Both the position numbers and the translations under genes were made by a program. Below the pieces are notes generated by a model that was not told the origin of the DNA, made no database searches, and saw nothing but the letters and a program-made list of their open reading frames with translations. From an uncultured Sphingomonadales bacterium (lineage in GTDB: Bacteria; Pseudomonadota; Alphaproteobacteria; Sphingomonadales; Sphingomonadaceae), in assembly GCA_903821605.1 (NCBI GenBank), contig CAIJLZ010000012.1, positions 1 through 64,000 on the forward strand: DNA of 64,000 bases. The letters run 5' to 3'. Shown here one piece after another: positions 52,366 through 62,737 of the stretch (the stretch's first letter is position 1; every line of letters begins with the position of its first letter).

Positions 52366-53181
52366 ATGAATGCACTTACGGCCAAGGTCGGCATCATCAC
52401 CGGGGGCGGCTCCGGCATGGGCCGGGCCGGCGGGCTGCTGATGGGCGAGCGTGGCGCGCGCATCGTCGTCACCGACATTTCCGCTGACGGCGCGGAGGCG
52501 ACGGCCCAGGCGATCCGCTCGCGCGGGGGTGAGGCGATCGCCTGCCAGGGGGATATCGCCAGCGAAGCCGATTGGCGCGCCGTGGTTGCCGCCGCGCTGG
52601 ATAGCTATGGCCGCATCGACATCCTGTACAACAACGCCGCCGACCTGCGTCCCGAGACCTATGGCAGGGACGCAAGCATCGCGCTGGAGGACATGGACGT
52701 GGCCCTGTGGGATCACGTGATGGCGGTGAACCTGCGCGGCACCATGCTGGGCTGCAAGCACGTGATCCCCGCGATGACGCGGCAAGGGGCCGGCTCGATC
52801 ATCAACGCTTCCTCAAACGCGGCGGATTCGGGACAAGAAACGACAATGGCCTACGGCGCCTCGAAAGCGGGCGTCAACATTCTCACCCAGTACGTGGCGA
52901 CGGCTTATGGCCAGCGCGGCATACGCTGCAACGCGATCGCTCCCGGACTGGTTGTCAGCAGCGAACGCAAGGCTGCGCTGGATCCGGCGCTGGTGCGCAT
53001 ATTCGAGGATAATATCCTGACGCCCTATACCGGTGTCCCCGAGGACGTGGCCGAGGTGGCCGCCTTCCTGGCGTCGGATGCGTCGCGCTATATCACCGGC
53101 CAGATCATCGCCGTGGACGGAGGGCTTACCGCACACGCGCCGTACTATTCTGATTTCCGCCGTTTACGGGGCCAATCGTAA
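52366..53181 (+). CDS. Short-chain dehydrogenase/reductase (SDR)
   Basis: 271 residues. TGGGSGMGRA (about 12-21), Asp after beta 2 (VTDISADG), NNAADLRP (altered NNAG), Ser in NASSNAAD, YGASK (about 163-167), then GLVVSSERK. A classical NAD-preferring SDR. AAGGAGAG precedes the start. It is followed 67 bases on by the two-domain VOC protein, and the pair has a higher GC content than the island genes upstream. Confidence 0.88.
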   Translation: MNALTAKVGIITGGGSGMGRAGGLLMGERGARIVVTDISADGAEATAQAIRSRGGEAIACQGDIASEADWRAVVAAALDSYGRIDILYNNAADLRPETYGRDASIALEDMDVALWDHVMAVNLRGTMLGCKHVIPAMTRQGAGSIINASSNAADSGQETTMAYGASKAGVNILTQYVATAYGQRGIRCNAIAPGLVVSSERKAALDPALVRIFEDNILTPYTGVPEDVAEVAAFLASDASRYITGQIIAVDGGLTAHAPYYSDFRRLRGQS

Positions 53182-53248
53182 GCCACGGGTCAGGCAACAG
53201 GTTGCGCCGCGAGGCCGGCGCGCGGATGTTCAGCTCAAGAAAAGGCAG

Positions 53249-54136
53249 ATGGTTATGCCGGTATTGTCGCACCGTGGGATATGCGTCAGCGATCTGGAAG
53301 CCTCGCTGCGCTTCTATCAGGAGGCGCTCGGCTTCGAGCCCTATCAGGATCACGGGATCGTAGAAGGCCCCGACATGGACAAGACGATGGAGATCTCCGG
53401 CGTCCGCCTTCGCGCCGTTATGCTGAAGCGGCCGGACGGCCCGGTGATCGAACTGCTGCACTTCCTCCAGCCGCCGGCCACCGGTCCGCGGGAGAGACGC
53501 TCCACCCTGCAGTACGGGCTGGTCCATATCTCGTTCTACGTCAACGACATCGACGCCTGGGCGAAGCGGATCGCCGATGCCGGCGGCACCGTCCACGAAC
53601 ACACCCGGGCGCAATTCGAACACAATGATACCACGTTGCTTTACTGCACCGACCCCGATGGGGTCCGGGTGGAGCTGATGAAGTCGCCGGGGGAGGCCGA
53701 ACGCTTCTCCCACGGCGGCATCTGCATCGACGATATCGACGTCGCCATGCGCTATTACGAAGCCCTCGGCTTCACCCCGGCCGACAACTACGTGCTGGAC
53801 GAGGGGTACGACTGGCTCGGCGTGATCAACGAAGTGCCGGGCATCAAGCTGCGCGCCCAGATGATGCGGGATGCGGCGGGCAACGTGATCGAGCTGTTGA
53901 AGGTGTTCGAGCCGGATTGCTTCGGCTCGCGCGAGCGCCAGCCGCTGAACCGGTTCGGCCTGACCCACCTGGCCTTTTGGGACGACGACCCGGCGGCCAC
54001 TGCCGCCCAGCTGAGCGAACTTGACGGCTACTTCGTCGAGGCCGCCCACGTGACGACACCCGTGATCGAGCTGATGCACGGCGCGGACCCCAATGGCGTG
54101 CGCATCGAACTGATGCGCCCGGTCAAGGCCGCCTAG
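53249..54136 (+). CDS. Two-domain VOC (glyoxalase/dioxygenase superfamily) protein
   Basis: 295 residues from the ATG at 53249 or 53255. Two repeated VOC domains: about 5-135 (HRGICVSDLEASLRFYQEAL to DPDGVRVELMKSP) and about 150-290 (HGGICIDDIDVAMRYYEALG to DPNGVRIELMRP). Possible metal ligands are His at the start, His in LVHISFYV or THLAFWDD and Glu in RVELM/RIELM of each half. Members include extradiol dioxygenases, epimerases and lyases; here the duplicated layout recalls type I extradiol enzymes. The exact reaction is unknown. Confidence 0.8.
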   Translation: MVMPVLSHRGICVSDLEASLRFYQEALGFEPYQDHGIVEGPDMDKTMEISGVRLRAVMLKRPDGPVIELLHFLQPPATGPRERRSTLQYGLVHISFYVNDIDAWAKRIADAGGTVHEHTRAQFEHNDTTLLYCTDPDGVRVELMKSPGEAERFSHGGICIDDIDVAMRYYEALGFTPADNYVLDEGYDWLGVINEVPGIKLRAQMMRDAAGNVIELLKVFEPDCFGSRERQPLNRFGLTHLAFWDDDPAATAAQLSELDGYFVEAAHVTTPVIELMHGADPNGVRIELMRPVKAA

Positions 54137-54197
54137 CGGCCTTGTCAGAGCAAATGCACCGGTTGGGCGAAAGAGCTTAACCGGCTAAGTCTACTCC

Positions 54198-54858
54198 ATG
54201 CCCCGTCGCCGAAAACCAGCCAGTCCGTTCCGGCATCTCAACTCATCGCCTGAGATCATTCGCCTGGCAGTGATGATGTATGTACGGTTCCCGCTCAGCC
54301 TGCAGAACGTCGAGGACCTGCTATACGAGTGCGGAATCGACATGTGCCACGAGACCGTGAGGTTCTGGTGGAACCGGTTCTGCCCGATGTTTGCCTCGGA
54401 GATCCGGCGCCAGCGCGTATCCCGGATGCGTGGGATACGTCACTGGCGCTGGCACCTCGACGTGGTGTTCGTGAAGATCAACGGGGAGCAGCATTATCTA
54501 TGGCGCGCGGTCGACCATGAGGACGAAGTTCTCGAGAGCTATGTCACGAAGAAACGCAATAAAGCTGGTGCTTTGGCGTTCCTGAAGAAGCCGTTGAAGC
54601 ACAATGGCCGGGCCGAGACCATCGTCACCGACGGCATGCGATCCTACCAGGTTGCCATGCGCGAACTCGCCAATGTCGATCGTCGTGAGATGGGCCGTTG
54701 GCTGAAAACAGCCACCTCCCCTTCCGACGACGGAAGCGGGCGATGCAGCGATTTAGGGGAATGAAGTCTCTGCAAAGGTTTGCGTCAGTTCACGCATCTA
54801 TTCACAACCACTTTAATCAGGAAAGCCACCTCACCGACCGACAGACTGACAAAGAACG
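54198..54858 (+). pseudogene. IS6-family transposase, frameshifted and cut at its 3' end
   Basis: Starts MPRRRKPASPFRHLNSSPEI and continues with the IS6 core: Asp in WHLDVVFVKING and Asp in IVTDGMRSYQ. After RREMGRWL a deletion of about 13 bases near 54706 shifts the frame; the remainder (ENSHLPFRRRKRAMQRFRGM to FNQESHLTDRQTDKERRS) is in the next frame and contains the catalytic Glu. The last residues are missing where the ADP-ribosylglycohydrolase gene begins. The element is therefore dead. Confidence 0.85.
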
Positions 54859-55616
54859 ACGCTCACCAAGGCAGTTTCAAAACTGTCACTAGTCTCTACG
54901 GCCCATAATGCGGCCTCAAGGGTATTCAGCACATAGCCTGTCGCGCTAATTTCATCTGCTATTTTAGATTTCCACGCCCCGGACGCGATCATTTCAAATT
55001 CAGGGGGCATATCGTCCCGCACATTGCCATCTAGTGCGACACGCCAGTGCTGCCCGGCAATCAATCCGCACAGAACTCCGGCCAAAAACGCACACGAAGC
55101 AGCGGAAAGCTCGGAACAGTGGGTCGTCTTGCTTTGCGCCACAGCGATCAGGCGCGCCTTTTCAGGCACCTCCCAATGCATACACGCCACCGGCGCCAAA
55201 CGCATGATGGCGCCATTTCCATCTGACCGCCGACCATGCGACGGTGCGAGCAAGTCTCCTTTACGAAAATAATTGCCGAGCGCATTCATCGTGTTCTGGC
55301 CGATACCGATTGCCCGGCCAGTACTGGTATTTTCTCCATGCTCCATCCAGCGACAGAAGCGATCAAGCAGATCCTTGGGGTCAAAGTTTGGGTGCTCAAG
55401 CAGGCTATCGGCTAAACAGAGGGCCATCGCAGTGTCGTCTGTCCATGCCCCGGCAGGCAGACGAAAATAGCCCCCTGCACGCATCTCATCTACGTGGGCG
55501 AAAGTGCCTCGCGGCTTAAACTCGACTGGAGCGCCAAGCGCATCTCCCACAGCAAGACCAATAAATGCCCCTAAGGAACGATCTTGAGACGAGGACAGAG
55601 ATTTGCGTGTGGTCAT
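54831..55616 (-). CDS. ADP-ribosylglycohydrolase family protein, C-terminus lost
   Basis: 261 codons. DraG-like start AFIGLAVGDALGAPVEF, then AWTDDTAMALCLADSL (Asp pair that binds magnesium), GENTSTGRAIGIG and RSDGNGAIMRLAPVA. The family ends with a second metal motif (G-D-D-A-D-T); here the gene reads SFETALVSVV and then enters the IS6 remnant (LCQSVGR, stop). So the second half of the metal site is missing and activity is doubtful. Intact relatives remove ADP-ribose from proteins or nucleic acids, sometimes as antitoxins. Confidence 0.8.
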   Translation of the reverse strand: MTTRKSLSSSQDRSLGAFIGLAVGDALGAPVEFKPRGTFAHVDEMRAGGYFRLPAGAWTDDTAMALCLADSLLEHPNFDPKDLLDRFCRWMEHGENTSTGRAIGIGQNTMNALGNYFRKGDLLAPSHGRRSDGNGAIMRLAPVACMHWEVPEKARLIAVAQSKTTHCSELSAASCAFLAGVLCGLIAGQHWRVALDGNVRDDMPPEFEMIASGAWKSKIADEISATGYVLNTLEAALWAVETSDSFETALVSVVLCQSVGR

Positions 55617-55702
55617 TCATTCTGCCTCAAGCAAACGAGGCAGTGGGTCAATGGCAATGAAAACATGAGGCGTCGCTGATACGACGACAGACACAATCAG
55701 CA

Positions 55703-56000
55703 TTAATGACCGGGATGACACACCCCACCACGCCAGTTCAGGCCAGCGCGCGCGGTCATATGCGCCCTGATCCACTCGGACAGACCGAGGCGGGTGACCA
55801 TTTCAGCGAAGAGTTTCGCTTCCAGCGGGCCGCCCGACATTTCCCTGCCATCCTTGCATCGATAGCAGCGATAAAAAGGGGCCGCGCCGGCCAGCAAATG
55901 CTCGCGCCGGTCAACTGAAATCTGACCCGATCCCGGTGAACTCCACCACCCGGATGCCGGTCAGCGGCCCTGCCGCCGGGAATGGCGTGCCGTTCAGCAT
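55703..56000 (-). pseudogene. CaiB/BaiF CoA-transferase remnant with internal deletion
   Basis: The ATG at 56000 starts MLNGTPFPAAGPLTGIRVVE and FTGIG, the CaiB/BaiF N-terminus, and stops near 55915. A second piece in another frame (from about 55897) reads LLAGAAPFYRCYRCKDGREM and SGGPLEAKLFAEMV, from the middle-to-late part of the same family, ending at 55703. About two thirds of the gene is lost. It followed the enoyl-CoA hydratase gene with a 7-base overlap and would have been an acyl-CoA racemase or transferase of that operon. Confidence 0.8.
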
Positions 56001-56770
56001 CCCTTCCACCGCGGCGCGCGCTTCTCGGCAAAGGCCGCTGGCCCTTCCATCGCATCGGCAGAGGCCAGCATCTCCCTCATCGCCGGATATTCCCATTCCT
56101 CGGTGAGCGCCTGTTCGACCGGGATCGTCAGCCCCTTCATCACCGCTTCCTTGGTGGCGCGGATCGACATCGGACTGCACGCCAATATCTCGCCCGCCCA
56201 GCGCCGTGCCGCGCCCATCAGATCGTCGGCCACGACTTCATTGATAAAGCCCAGTTCATAGCCTTCGCGCGCGGGCACCCGACGACCGGTGAGCATCATA
56301 CCCATCGCGCGCTTCAGGCCAATTTCACGCGGCAAGCGTTGCATGCCGCCAGCGAGCGCCGCCAGCCCAACCCGTGGTTCCGGCAAGGCAAACAACGCAT
56401 TTTCCGAGGCCACGACAATATCGGCCGCCAGCACAATCTCGAAGCCGCCGCCCATGGCGACGCCGTTCACCGCCGCGATCACCGGCTTGTTCAGATTGAA
56501 GCGCCCGGTCAGCCCGGCAAAGCCATTGTCCGGCACCACCATACCGCCACCTGCCGCTTGCTGCTTCAGATCATGACCTGCGCAAAAGGCTTTGGCCCCG
56601 GCCCCGGTGATAATCGCCACCCATTGATCGGGATCGGCAGCAAACTGATCAAATGCGGTATCCAATTCGACATGCGCTTCGGCGTTGAGCGCATTATATG
56701 CCTCTGGGCGATTGATCGTGATGATCGTCAACGCGCCTTCGGTCTCGACGGTGATATAGCGATAGGCCAT
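55994..56770 (-). CDS. Enoyl-CoA hydratase/isomerase
   Basis: 258 residues from the ATG at 56770, with GAGGAAAG upstream. Crotonase fold: LTIITINRPEAYNALN, oxyanion-hole GAGAKAFCAGHDLKQ (about 60-74) and VNGVAMGGGFEIVLAADIVV (about 106-125), with EPRVGLAALAGGMQRLPR carrying the region of the catalytic acid. Hydration of an enoyl-CoA in beta-oxidation. It lies 11 bases after the nitronate-monooxygenase-like gene. The tail EKRAPRWKGC differs from the KRKPNFKG tail at 58925, so two crotonases once served this operon. Confidence 0.88.
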   Translation of the reverse strand: MAYRYITVETEGALTIITINRPEAYNALNAEAHVELDTAFDQFAADPDQWVAIITGAGAKAFCAGHDLKQQAAGGGMVVPDNGFAGLTGRFNLNKPVIAAVNGVAMGGGFEIVLAADIVVASENALFALPEPRVGLAALAGGMQRLPREIGLKRAMGMMLTGRRVPAREGYELGFINEVVADDLMGAARRWAGEILACSPMSIRATKEAVMKGLTIPVEQALTEEWEYPAMREMLASADAMEGPAAFAEKRAPRWKGC

Positions 56771-56781
56771 GGCGGCTTTCC

Positions 56782-58922
<2,141 letters not shown>

Positions 58923-58924
58923 GA

Positions 58925-59047
58925 TCAGTTCGCTCCTTTGAAATTGGGTTTCCGCTTCGCCAGAAAGGCGGCAACGCCCTCGCGGCTTTCCAGCAATACC
59001 GCACGGGCAGCAATCTGCGCGGTGCGCGCTGGACCGACGCCGATCAC
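58925..59047 (-). pseudogene. Chimeric remnant: acyl-CoA dehydrogenase start joined to enoyl-CoA hydratase end
   Basis: A 40-codon frame begins at the GTG at 59047 (GTGA overlap with the SDR stop) with VIGVGPARTAQIAAR, nearly identical to the acyl-CoA dehydrogenase start at 26251 (VIGVGPARTAEIAAR). It then changes to ESREGVAAFLAKRKPNFKGA, the typical C-terminus of an enoyl-CoA hydratase. An internal deletion thus removed the bodies of the dehydrogenase, probably the kinase, and most of the hydratase. Confidence 0.8.
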
Positions 59048-59107
59048 TTCGGGGCCATCCGGATCGCGCCGTCGAGACGGATGGTCTCGCCGTTCAGCAT
59101 AGGATTG
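59004..59107. repeat. 104-bp direct repeat, copy 2 (pairs with 26208-26311)
   Basis: Same SDR-end/acyl-CoA-dehydrogenase-start junction as at 26208-26311 with five differences by eye. Here the SDR is intact and the dehydrogenase is lost; at the other copy the reverse holds. Confidence 0.9.
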
Positions 59108-59805
59108 GCGACAATGCTTTCGACCAATTGAGCATATTCATCGGGCTGGCCAAGGCGGTTCGGGAACGGCACCTGCTTACCCAATGAATCCTGCGCTTCC
59201 TGCGGCAGGCTGGCGAGCAATGGCGTCCAGAAAATGCCCGGCGCAATCGTCATCACGCGGATGCCCAAACGCGCAAACTCACGCGCGATGGGTAACGTCA
59301 TGCTGACGATACCGCCCTTGGATGCAGAATAAGCCGCCTGACCGATCTGGCCCTCAAACGCCGCGACGCTGGCGGTGTTGACGATGACGCCGCGCTCCTC
59401 ACCGATCAGATCGGCATCCTGCAGCCGGGCCGCGAATTTGGAGAGCACGTTGAACGTGCCAATCAGATTGATGTTGATGATCTTCGCAAAGTCGCTGAGC
59501 GCGCCCGCGCTGCCATCGCGGTTCAACACCTTGGCAGGCGGCCCGATGCCGGCGCAATTGACGAGAATACGGGCCTTGCCATGCAGGCCTTCCGCCTCGG
59601 CCAGCGCGGCATCGATCGCCGCTTCATCGGTGACGTTGACGGCAATCGCATGGCCACCAATGTCCTTGGCATGCGACCGGGCCAAATCTGCGTTCAGGTC
59701 AAAAATCGTAACCTTCGCCCCGGCCTTGGCCAGTCGCGCCGCCGTGGCGCCGCCTAGACCAGACGCCCCGCCGGTCACAATGGCGGCAACTCCGTTGATG
59801 TTCAT
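59044..59805 (-). CDS. SDR, 3-hydroxyacyl-CoA dehydrogenase type
   Basis: 253 residues. TGGASGLGGATAARL (about 11-25), Asp after beta 2 (IFDLNADL), NCAGIGPP, Ser in VNTASVAAF, and YSASK (about 153-157). It ends NPMLNGETIRLDGAIRMAPK, as in bacterial HSD17B10-like enzymes that oxidise 3-hydroxyacyl-CoA. First gene of the operon, divergent from the TetR gene with 249 bases between them. Originally an acyl-CoA dehydrogenase followed at once; only its first 15 codons remain. Confidence 0.9.
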   Translation of the reverse strand: MNINGVAAIVTGGASGLGGATAARLAKAGAKVTIFDLNADLARSHAKDIGGHAIAVNVTDEAAIDAALAEAEGLHGKARILVNCAGIGPPAKVLNRDGSAGALSDFAKIININLIGTFNVLSKFAARLQDADLIGEERGVIVNTASVAAFEGQIGQAAYSASKGGIVSMTLPIAREFARLGIRVMTIAPGIFWTPLLASLPQEAQDSLGKQVPFPNRLGQPDEYAQLVESIVANPMLNGETIRLDGAIRMAPK

Positions 59806-60054
59806 GCGAGATCCCTTCCGTTCAGTTCAGTTCGATGGCCATGGCAGTCGCTGCGCGATTGACGTTCAACCTCTCCTCGACGCTGCGACGGGCTAGCCAC
59901 AGCCGTGCCGTGAGAGCCGCTGATCTCCATTCGCGCATCCGAAAGAATCATAAAACCGCCTTGAATATTATATACTGATGAGTAGATTGCATTCCTATGA
60001 GTTTGATGTCAACACAAGGGCGAACTCGAAAACACGCGGAATTGAAGGTCAGTA
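59806..60054. promoter_or_regulatory. Divergent control region of the beta-oxidation operon and TetR gene
   Basis: 249 bases without a gene, AT-rich around 59955-60010 (AATATTATATACTGATGAG). The promoters of both genes should lie there. I see no clear operator palindrome. Confidence 0.45.
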
Positions 60055-60672
60055 GTGGAACAAGCGCAATCCCCTTTTAGGACAGCCCAGCAGAAGCTGG
60101 ATGAGCGCGACGCCAAGCGGCGGGCACTGCTGATTGCGGCGGCACAGATGTTCAACCTGCGTGGTTTTCATGCCACCTCGCTTGATGATGTCGCGGCCAG
60201 CCTCGGCATTTCGAAACCGACAATCTACCATTATCTGGGCAATAAGGAGCAGGTGCTGGTCGAGTGCCTGACCATCGGGCTGGAGCAGCTCTTCGCCGCC
60301 GCCAATGAGGCCAATAGAGAACCTGGCACCGGGTTGGAGCGGTTGCGCAAGTTTCTGTGCCGCAACGCCGAAATCAACATGGGCGTTTTCGGGCGCTGCG
60401 TCATCCTCTCGGGAGACGAAAACCTCTCCCCAGAAGGGGCGCGAAAATTGCGCGCGATGAAGCGGCGGGTGGATGATGCGATGCGCGCCTTGATTGTCGA
60501 AGGCGTCAAGGATGGCTCCATCGCCCCGGTCGATCCCAAGGTGGCGGCCTTTGCGTTGGCAGGCGCCGTCAATTGGTCCGCGCGATGGTTCCGCGCCGAT
60601 GGCGCGCTATCCGCCGAAGAAATGGCGTTGCAGCTTGTCGATTTTCTGACCGTCGGATTTGCCCCGCGCTAA
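60055..60672 (+). CDS. TetR-family regulator
   Basis: 205 residues from a GTG at 60055. The TetR DNA-binding domain spans about 20-67 (ALLIAAAQMFNLRGFHATSL, DDVAASLGISKPTIYHYLGN, KEQVL). A C-terminal TetR_C domain follows (about 85-200), of the type found beside fatty and steroid acyl-CoA genes (KstR2/FadR-like context). Divergent from the SDR operon and converging, 3 bases apart, with the acyl-CoA dehydrogenase gene. It probably represses the operon until an acyl-CoA binds. Confidence 0.87.
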   Translation: MEQAQSPFRTAQQKLDERDAKRRALLIAAAQMFNLRGFHATSLDDVAASLGISKPTIYHYLGNKEQVLVECLTIGLEQLFAAANEANREPGTGLERLRKFLCRNAEINMGVFGRCVILSGDENLSPEGARKLRAMKRRVDDAMRALIVEGVKDGSIAPVDPKVAAFALAGAVNWSARWFRADGALSAEEMALQLVDFLTVGFAPR

Positions 60673-60675
60673 AGG

Positions 60676-61830
60676 TCAGAGCTTCCGCCCGATCAGTTCC
60701 TTCATGATCTCGCTGGTGCCACCATAAATGCGCGTCACACGGGCGGCACGCCATGCCCGCGCAATCGGATATTCGTTCATATAACCGGCACCACCATGCA
60801 ACTGGAGGCATTTGTCCATCACCTCCCATTGCAGTTCGGTATGCCACAATTTGGCCGCCGCCCCTTCTTCCGGCGACAAGCCCCCGGTGCAATGGCGGTT
60901 CAGCGCCCAATCGAGATGCGCCCAGCCGACCTGCAATTTGGTCTTCAGATCAGCAAGGGTGAAGCGCGTATTCTGGAAATCGAGCACCTGCTTGCCAAAG
61001 GCCTTGCGATCACGGGTAAATTCAACCGTGTCATCAAATGCCCGCTGGGCCGATGCCTGCGCGTGCACCGCAATCGACAGCCGCTCTTGCGGCAGCTCGC
61101 TCATCAAATAGATAAAGCCCTGCCCTGCTTCGCCCAGACAATGAGCGACAGGCACCCGGACATCATGGAAAAACAATTCTGAGGTATCCGCCTCATCCTG
61201 CCCGATTTTATCGAGGTTGCGCCCGCGTTCGAAACCGGCGCGCCCCGCCTCGACCAACATGATCGACACGCCCTTCCAGCGCGGTTCGATACGGGTATCG
61301 GTTTTGCAGCAGACCAGCACCAGATCGGCGGTCTGGCCATTGGTGATATAGGTCTTCGACCCGTTGATGACATAGTCGTCACCATCCCGCCGCGCGGTGG
61401 TCCGCATCGCTTGCAGATCGGACCCGGTGCCCGGCTCTGTCATCGCGATGGCGGTCACGACCTCGCCAGAGACCATCTTCGGCAGCCAGTGCAGGCGCTG
61501 TTCCTCGGAGCCATATCGCACGATGTAATTGGCGACGATATCCGAATGCAGCGAAAAACCGGTGATGACCCGACCACTATAGGCGGATTCCTCATCGACG
61601 ACGGCGTTGTAACGGAAATCGAGCCCCGGCCCGCCATAGGCTTCCGGCACGGTCGGGCATAGCAAGCCCAGCGCACCCGCCTTGATCCATAGCTCTCGCG
61701 GGACGATGCCATTGGCCGCCCATTCCACCTCATGCGGGGCGACTTCCCGTTGCATGAACTGGCGAACCGACTGGCGAAACGCCTCATGATCCGCACCATA
61801 TGCCGCCCGCGAGATAGCATCTATCGACAT
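60676..61830 (-). CDS. Acyl-CoA dehydrogenase
   Basis: 384 residues with the full ACAD plan: N-terminal helices (HEAFRQSVRQFMQREVAPHE), the FAD/substrate stretch VTAIAMTEPGTGSDLQAMRT (about 128-147), YVINGSKTYITNGQTADLVL, and C-terminal QLHGGAGYMNEYPIARAWRA with RVTRIYGGTSEIMKELIGRK, where the Glu of GGTSE-like sites or EYP region supplies the base. Intact and of usual length. It is monocistronic, converging with tetR. It could take the place of the acyl-CoA dehydrogenase lost from the neighbouring operon. Confidence 0.92.
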   Translation of the reverse strand: MSIDAISRAAYGADHEAFRQSVRQFMQREVAPHEVEWAANGIVPRELWIKAGALGLLCPTVPEAYGGPGLDFRYNAVVDEESAYSGRVITGFSLHSDIVANYIVRYGSEEQRLHWLPKMVSGEVVTAIAMTEPGTGSDLQAMRTTARRDGDDYVINGSKTYITNGQTADLVLVCCKTDTRIEPRWKGVSIMLVEAGRAGFERGRNLDKIGQDEADTSELFFHDVRVPVAHCLGEAGQGFIYLMSELPQERLSIAVHAQASAQRAFDDTVEFTRDRKAFGKQVLDFQNTRFTLADLKTKLQVGWAHLDWALNRHCTGGLSPEEGAAAKLWHTELQWEVMDKCLQLHGGAGYMNEYPIARAWRAARVTRIYGGTSEIMKELIGRKL

Positions 61831-62236
61831 CTATATTCCTTGCCATGGGGGAAGATCGCCCCGCTGCGCGCGATACTATCGAAATCGTGGCGTTCAGGGA
61901 AGCAAGACAGCCTTGATACACTCACCCGCCGCCTGCGCGGCGACAAGACGGACATATATGCTGGCCCGATGCGTCACGAGATCGTCGAACCGATGCGCGC
62001 GGTGCGCATTTTCGTTGAAGAAAACGATACCGGCTTCACATGCGACCTGACCTTTCACGCCAGCACCATGCCCCATGAAGAGCCTGGCAACCATGTCCGC
62101 CGGGGGGGGCACCGTCGCGCACATGAAGCGCGTAAGCTTCGTGGCTGACCGCGTCCGGCGCACGCTCGATGATCTCCGAAAGGAAATCCGCAACCGGCCG
62201 GTGGTTTTTGGTCGTAGACCTGCTAGGCAGGGCAGC
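61831..62236. other. Gap with a possible decayed gene
   Basis: No intact gene. On the plus strand about 61947-62100 encodes YAGPMRHEIVEPMRAVRIFV, then EENDTGFTCDLTFHASTMPH and EEPGNH, which looks like part of a real protein and reminds me of the DUF7064/7065-type proteins of sphingomonad catabolic loci. A G run (62101-62108) and frame changes on both sides break it. The assignment is tentative. Confidence 0.35.
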
Positions 62237-62557
62237 ATGACCAAGATCCACAAGCTTTCCGGTATCGTCGACGTCGGCGGGTTTCAATATGAGTGGGAAC
62301 TGCGGAGCGAGCCGCAGTGGGGCGAGTCTGAAGGCTGGAAAGGCATGACCGTCGCTTTGCTGCGCAAGCACACCCAGCGCGGCGCTTTGCTGGAATTCCC
62401 GCCGCCGAAACGCTTGCTGAAGGGTATGCAGCGAGGCCGCCTCCAGATCAGCGACGCGATTGTCATCAGGAGCATACAGGCAGCGTTAAACGCCGGCTGG
62501 GAGCCTACTTCTCGGGGAAGGCCGATGGTTTTCGAAGTCGATGCTGACGGCAACTAG
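62237..62557 (+). CDS. Small conserved-looking protein, unknown
   Basis: 106 residues from the ATG at 62237 (MTKIHKLSGIVDVGGFQYEW). The first half is beta-like and aromatic, with WKGMTVALLRKHTQRGALLE; the second half is basic (PPPKRLLKGMQRGRLQISD) and ends in a helix-strand pattern (RSIQAALNAGWEPTSRGRPM). No known domain is recognised, but it looks like small cytoplasmic proteins common in sphingomonads. The frame is open upstream to 62075, without a ribosome site there. It precedes a 48-codon ORF and rlmJ. Confidence 0.55.
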   Translation: MTKIHKLSGIVDVGGFQYEWELRSEPQWGESEGWKGMTVALLRKHTQRGALLEFPPPKRLLKGMQRGRLQISDAIVIRSIQAALNAGWEPTSRGRPMVFEVDADGN

Positions 62558-62590
62558 CCACAGGCCACCGTATGGCGGCAAGGGTGCAAG

Positions 62591-62737
62591 ATGAGCATTT
62601 TGTCAACCGCATGGAATGGCGAGCAGCTCTGCAAATGGCTGGAATGCCCCATTGATGCAGCGCGCCTCGATCAGGCAGCGCCCGATAGCGCCGCTATTCC
62701 TTCTCTAGGAGAAGCGGGCGATGAGGGTTTATTTTAA
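62591..62737 (+). CDS. Possible 48-residue protein
   Basis: Starts MSILSTAWNGEQLCKWLECP and ends in Gly-Asp-Glu-Gly-Leu-Phe, with a balanced composition. A weak AGGG site precedes the ATG. It begins 33 bases after the preceding small gene and its stop overlaps the end of rlmJ on the other strand by 4 bases. No family known. Coding is likely only on composition. Confidence 0.35.
   Translation: MSILSTAWNGEQLCKWLECPIDAARLDQAAPDSAAIPSLGEAGDEGLF

Noticed and set aside
53126-54079. Minus-strand frame of 317 codons opposite the VOC gene
   Set aside because: Shadow; the plus-strand frame shows two clear VOC domains.
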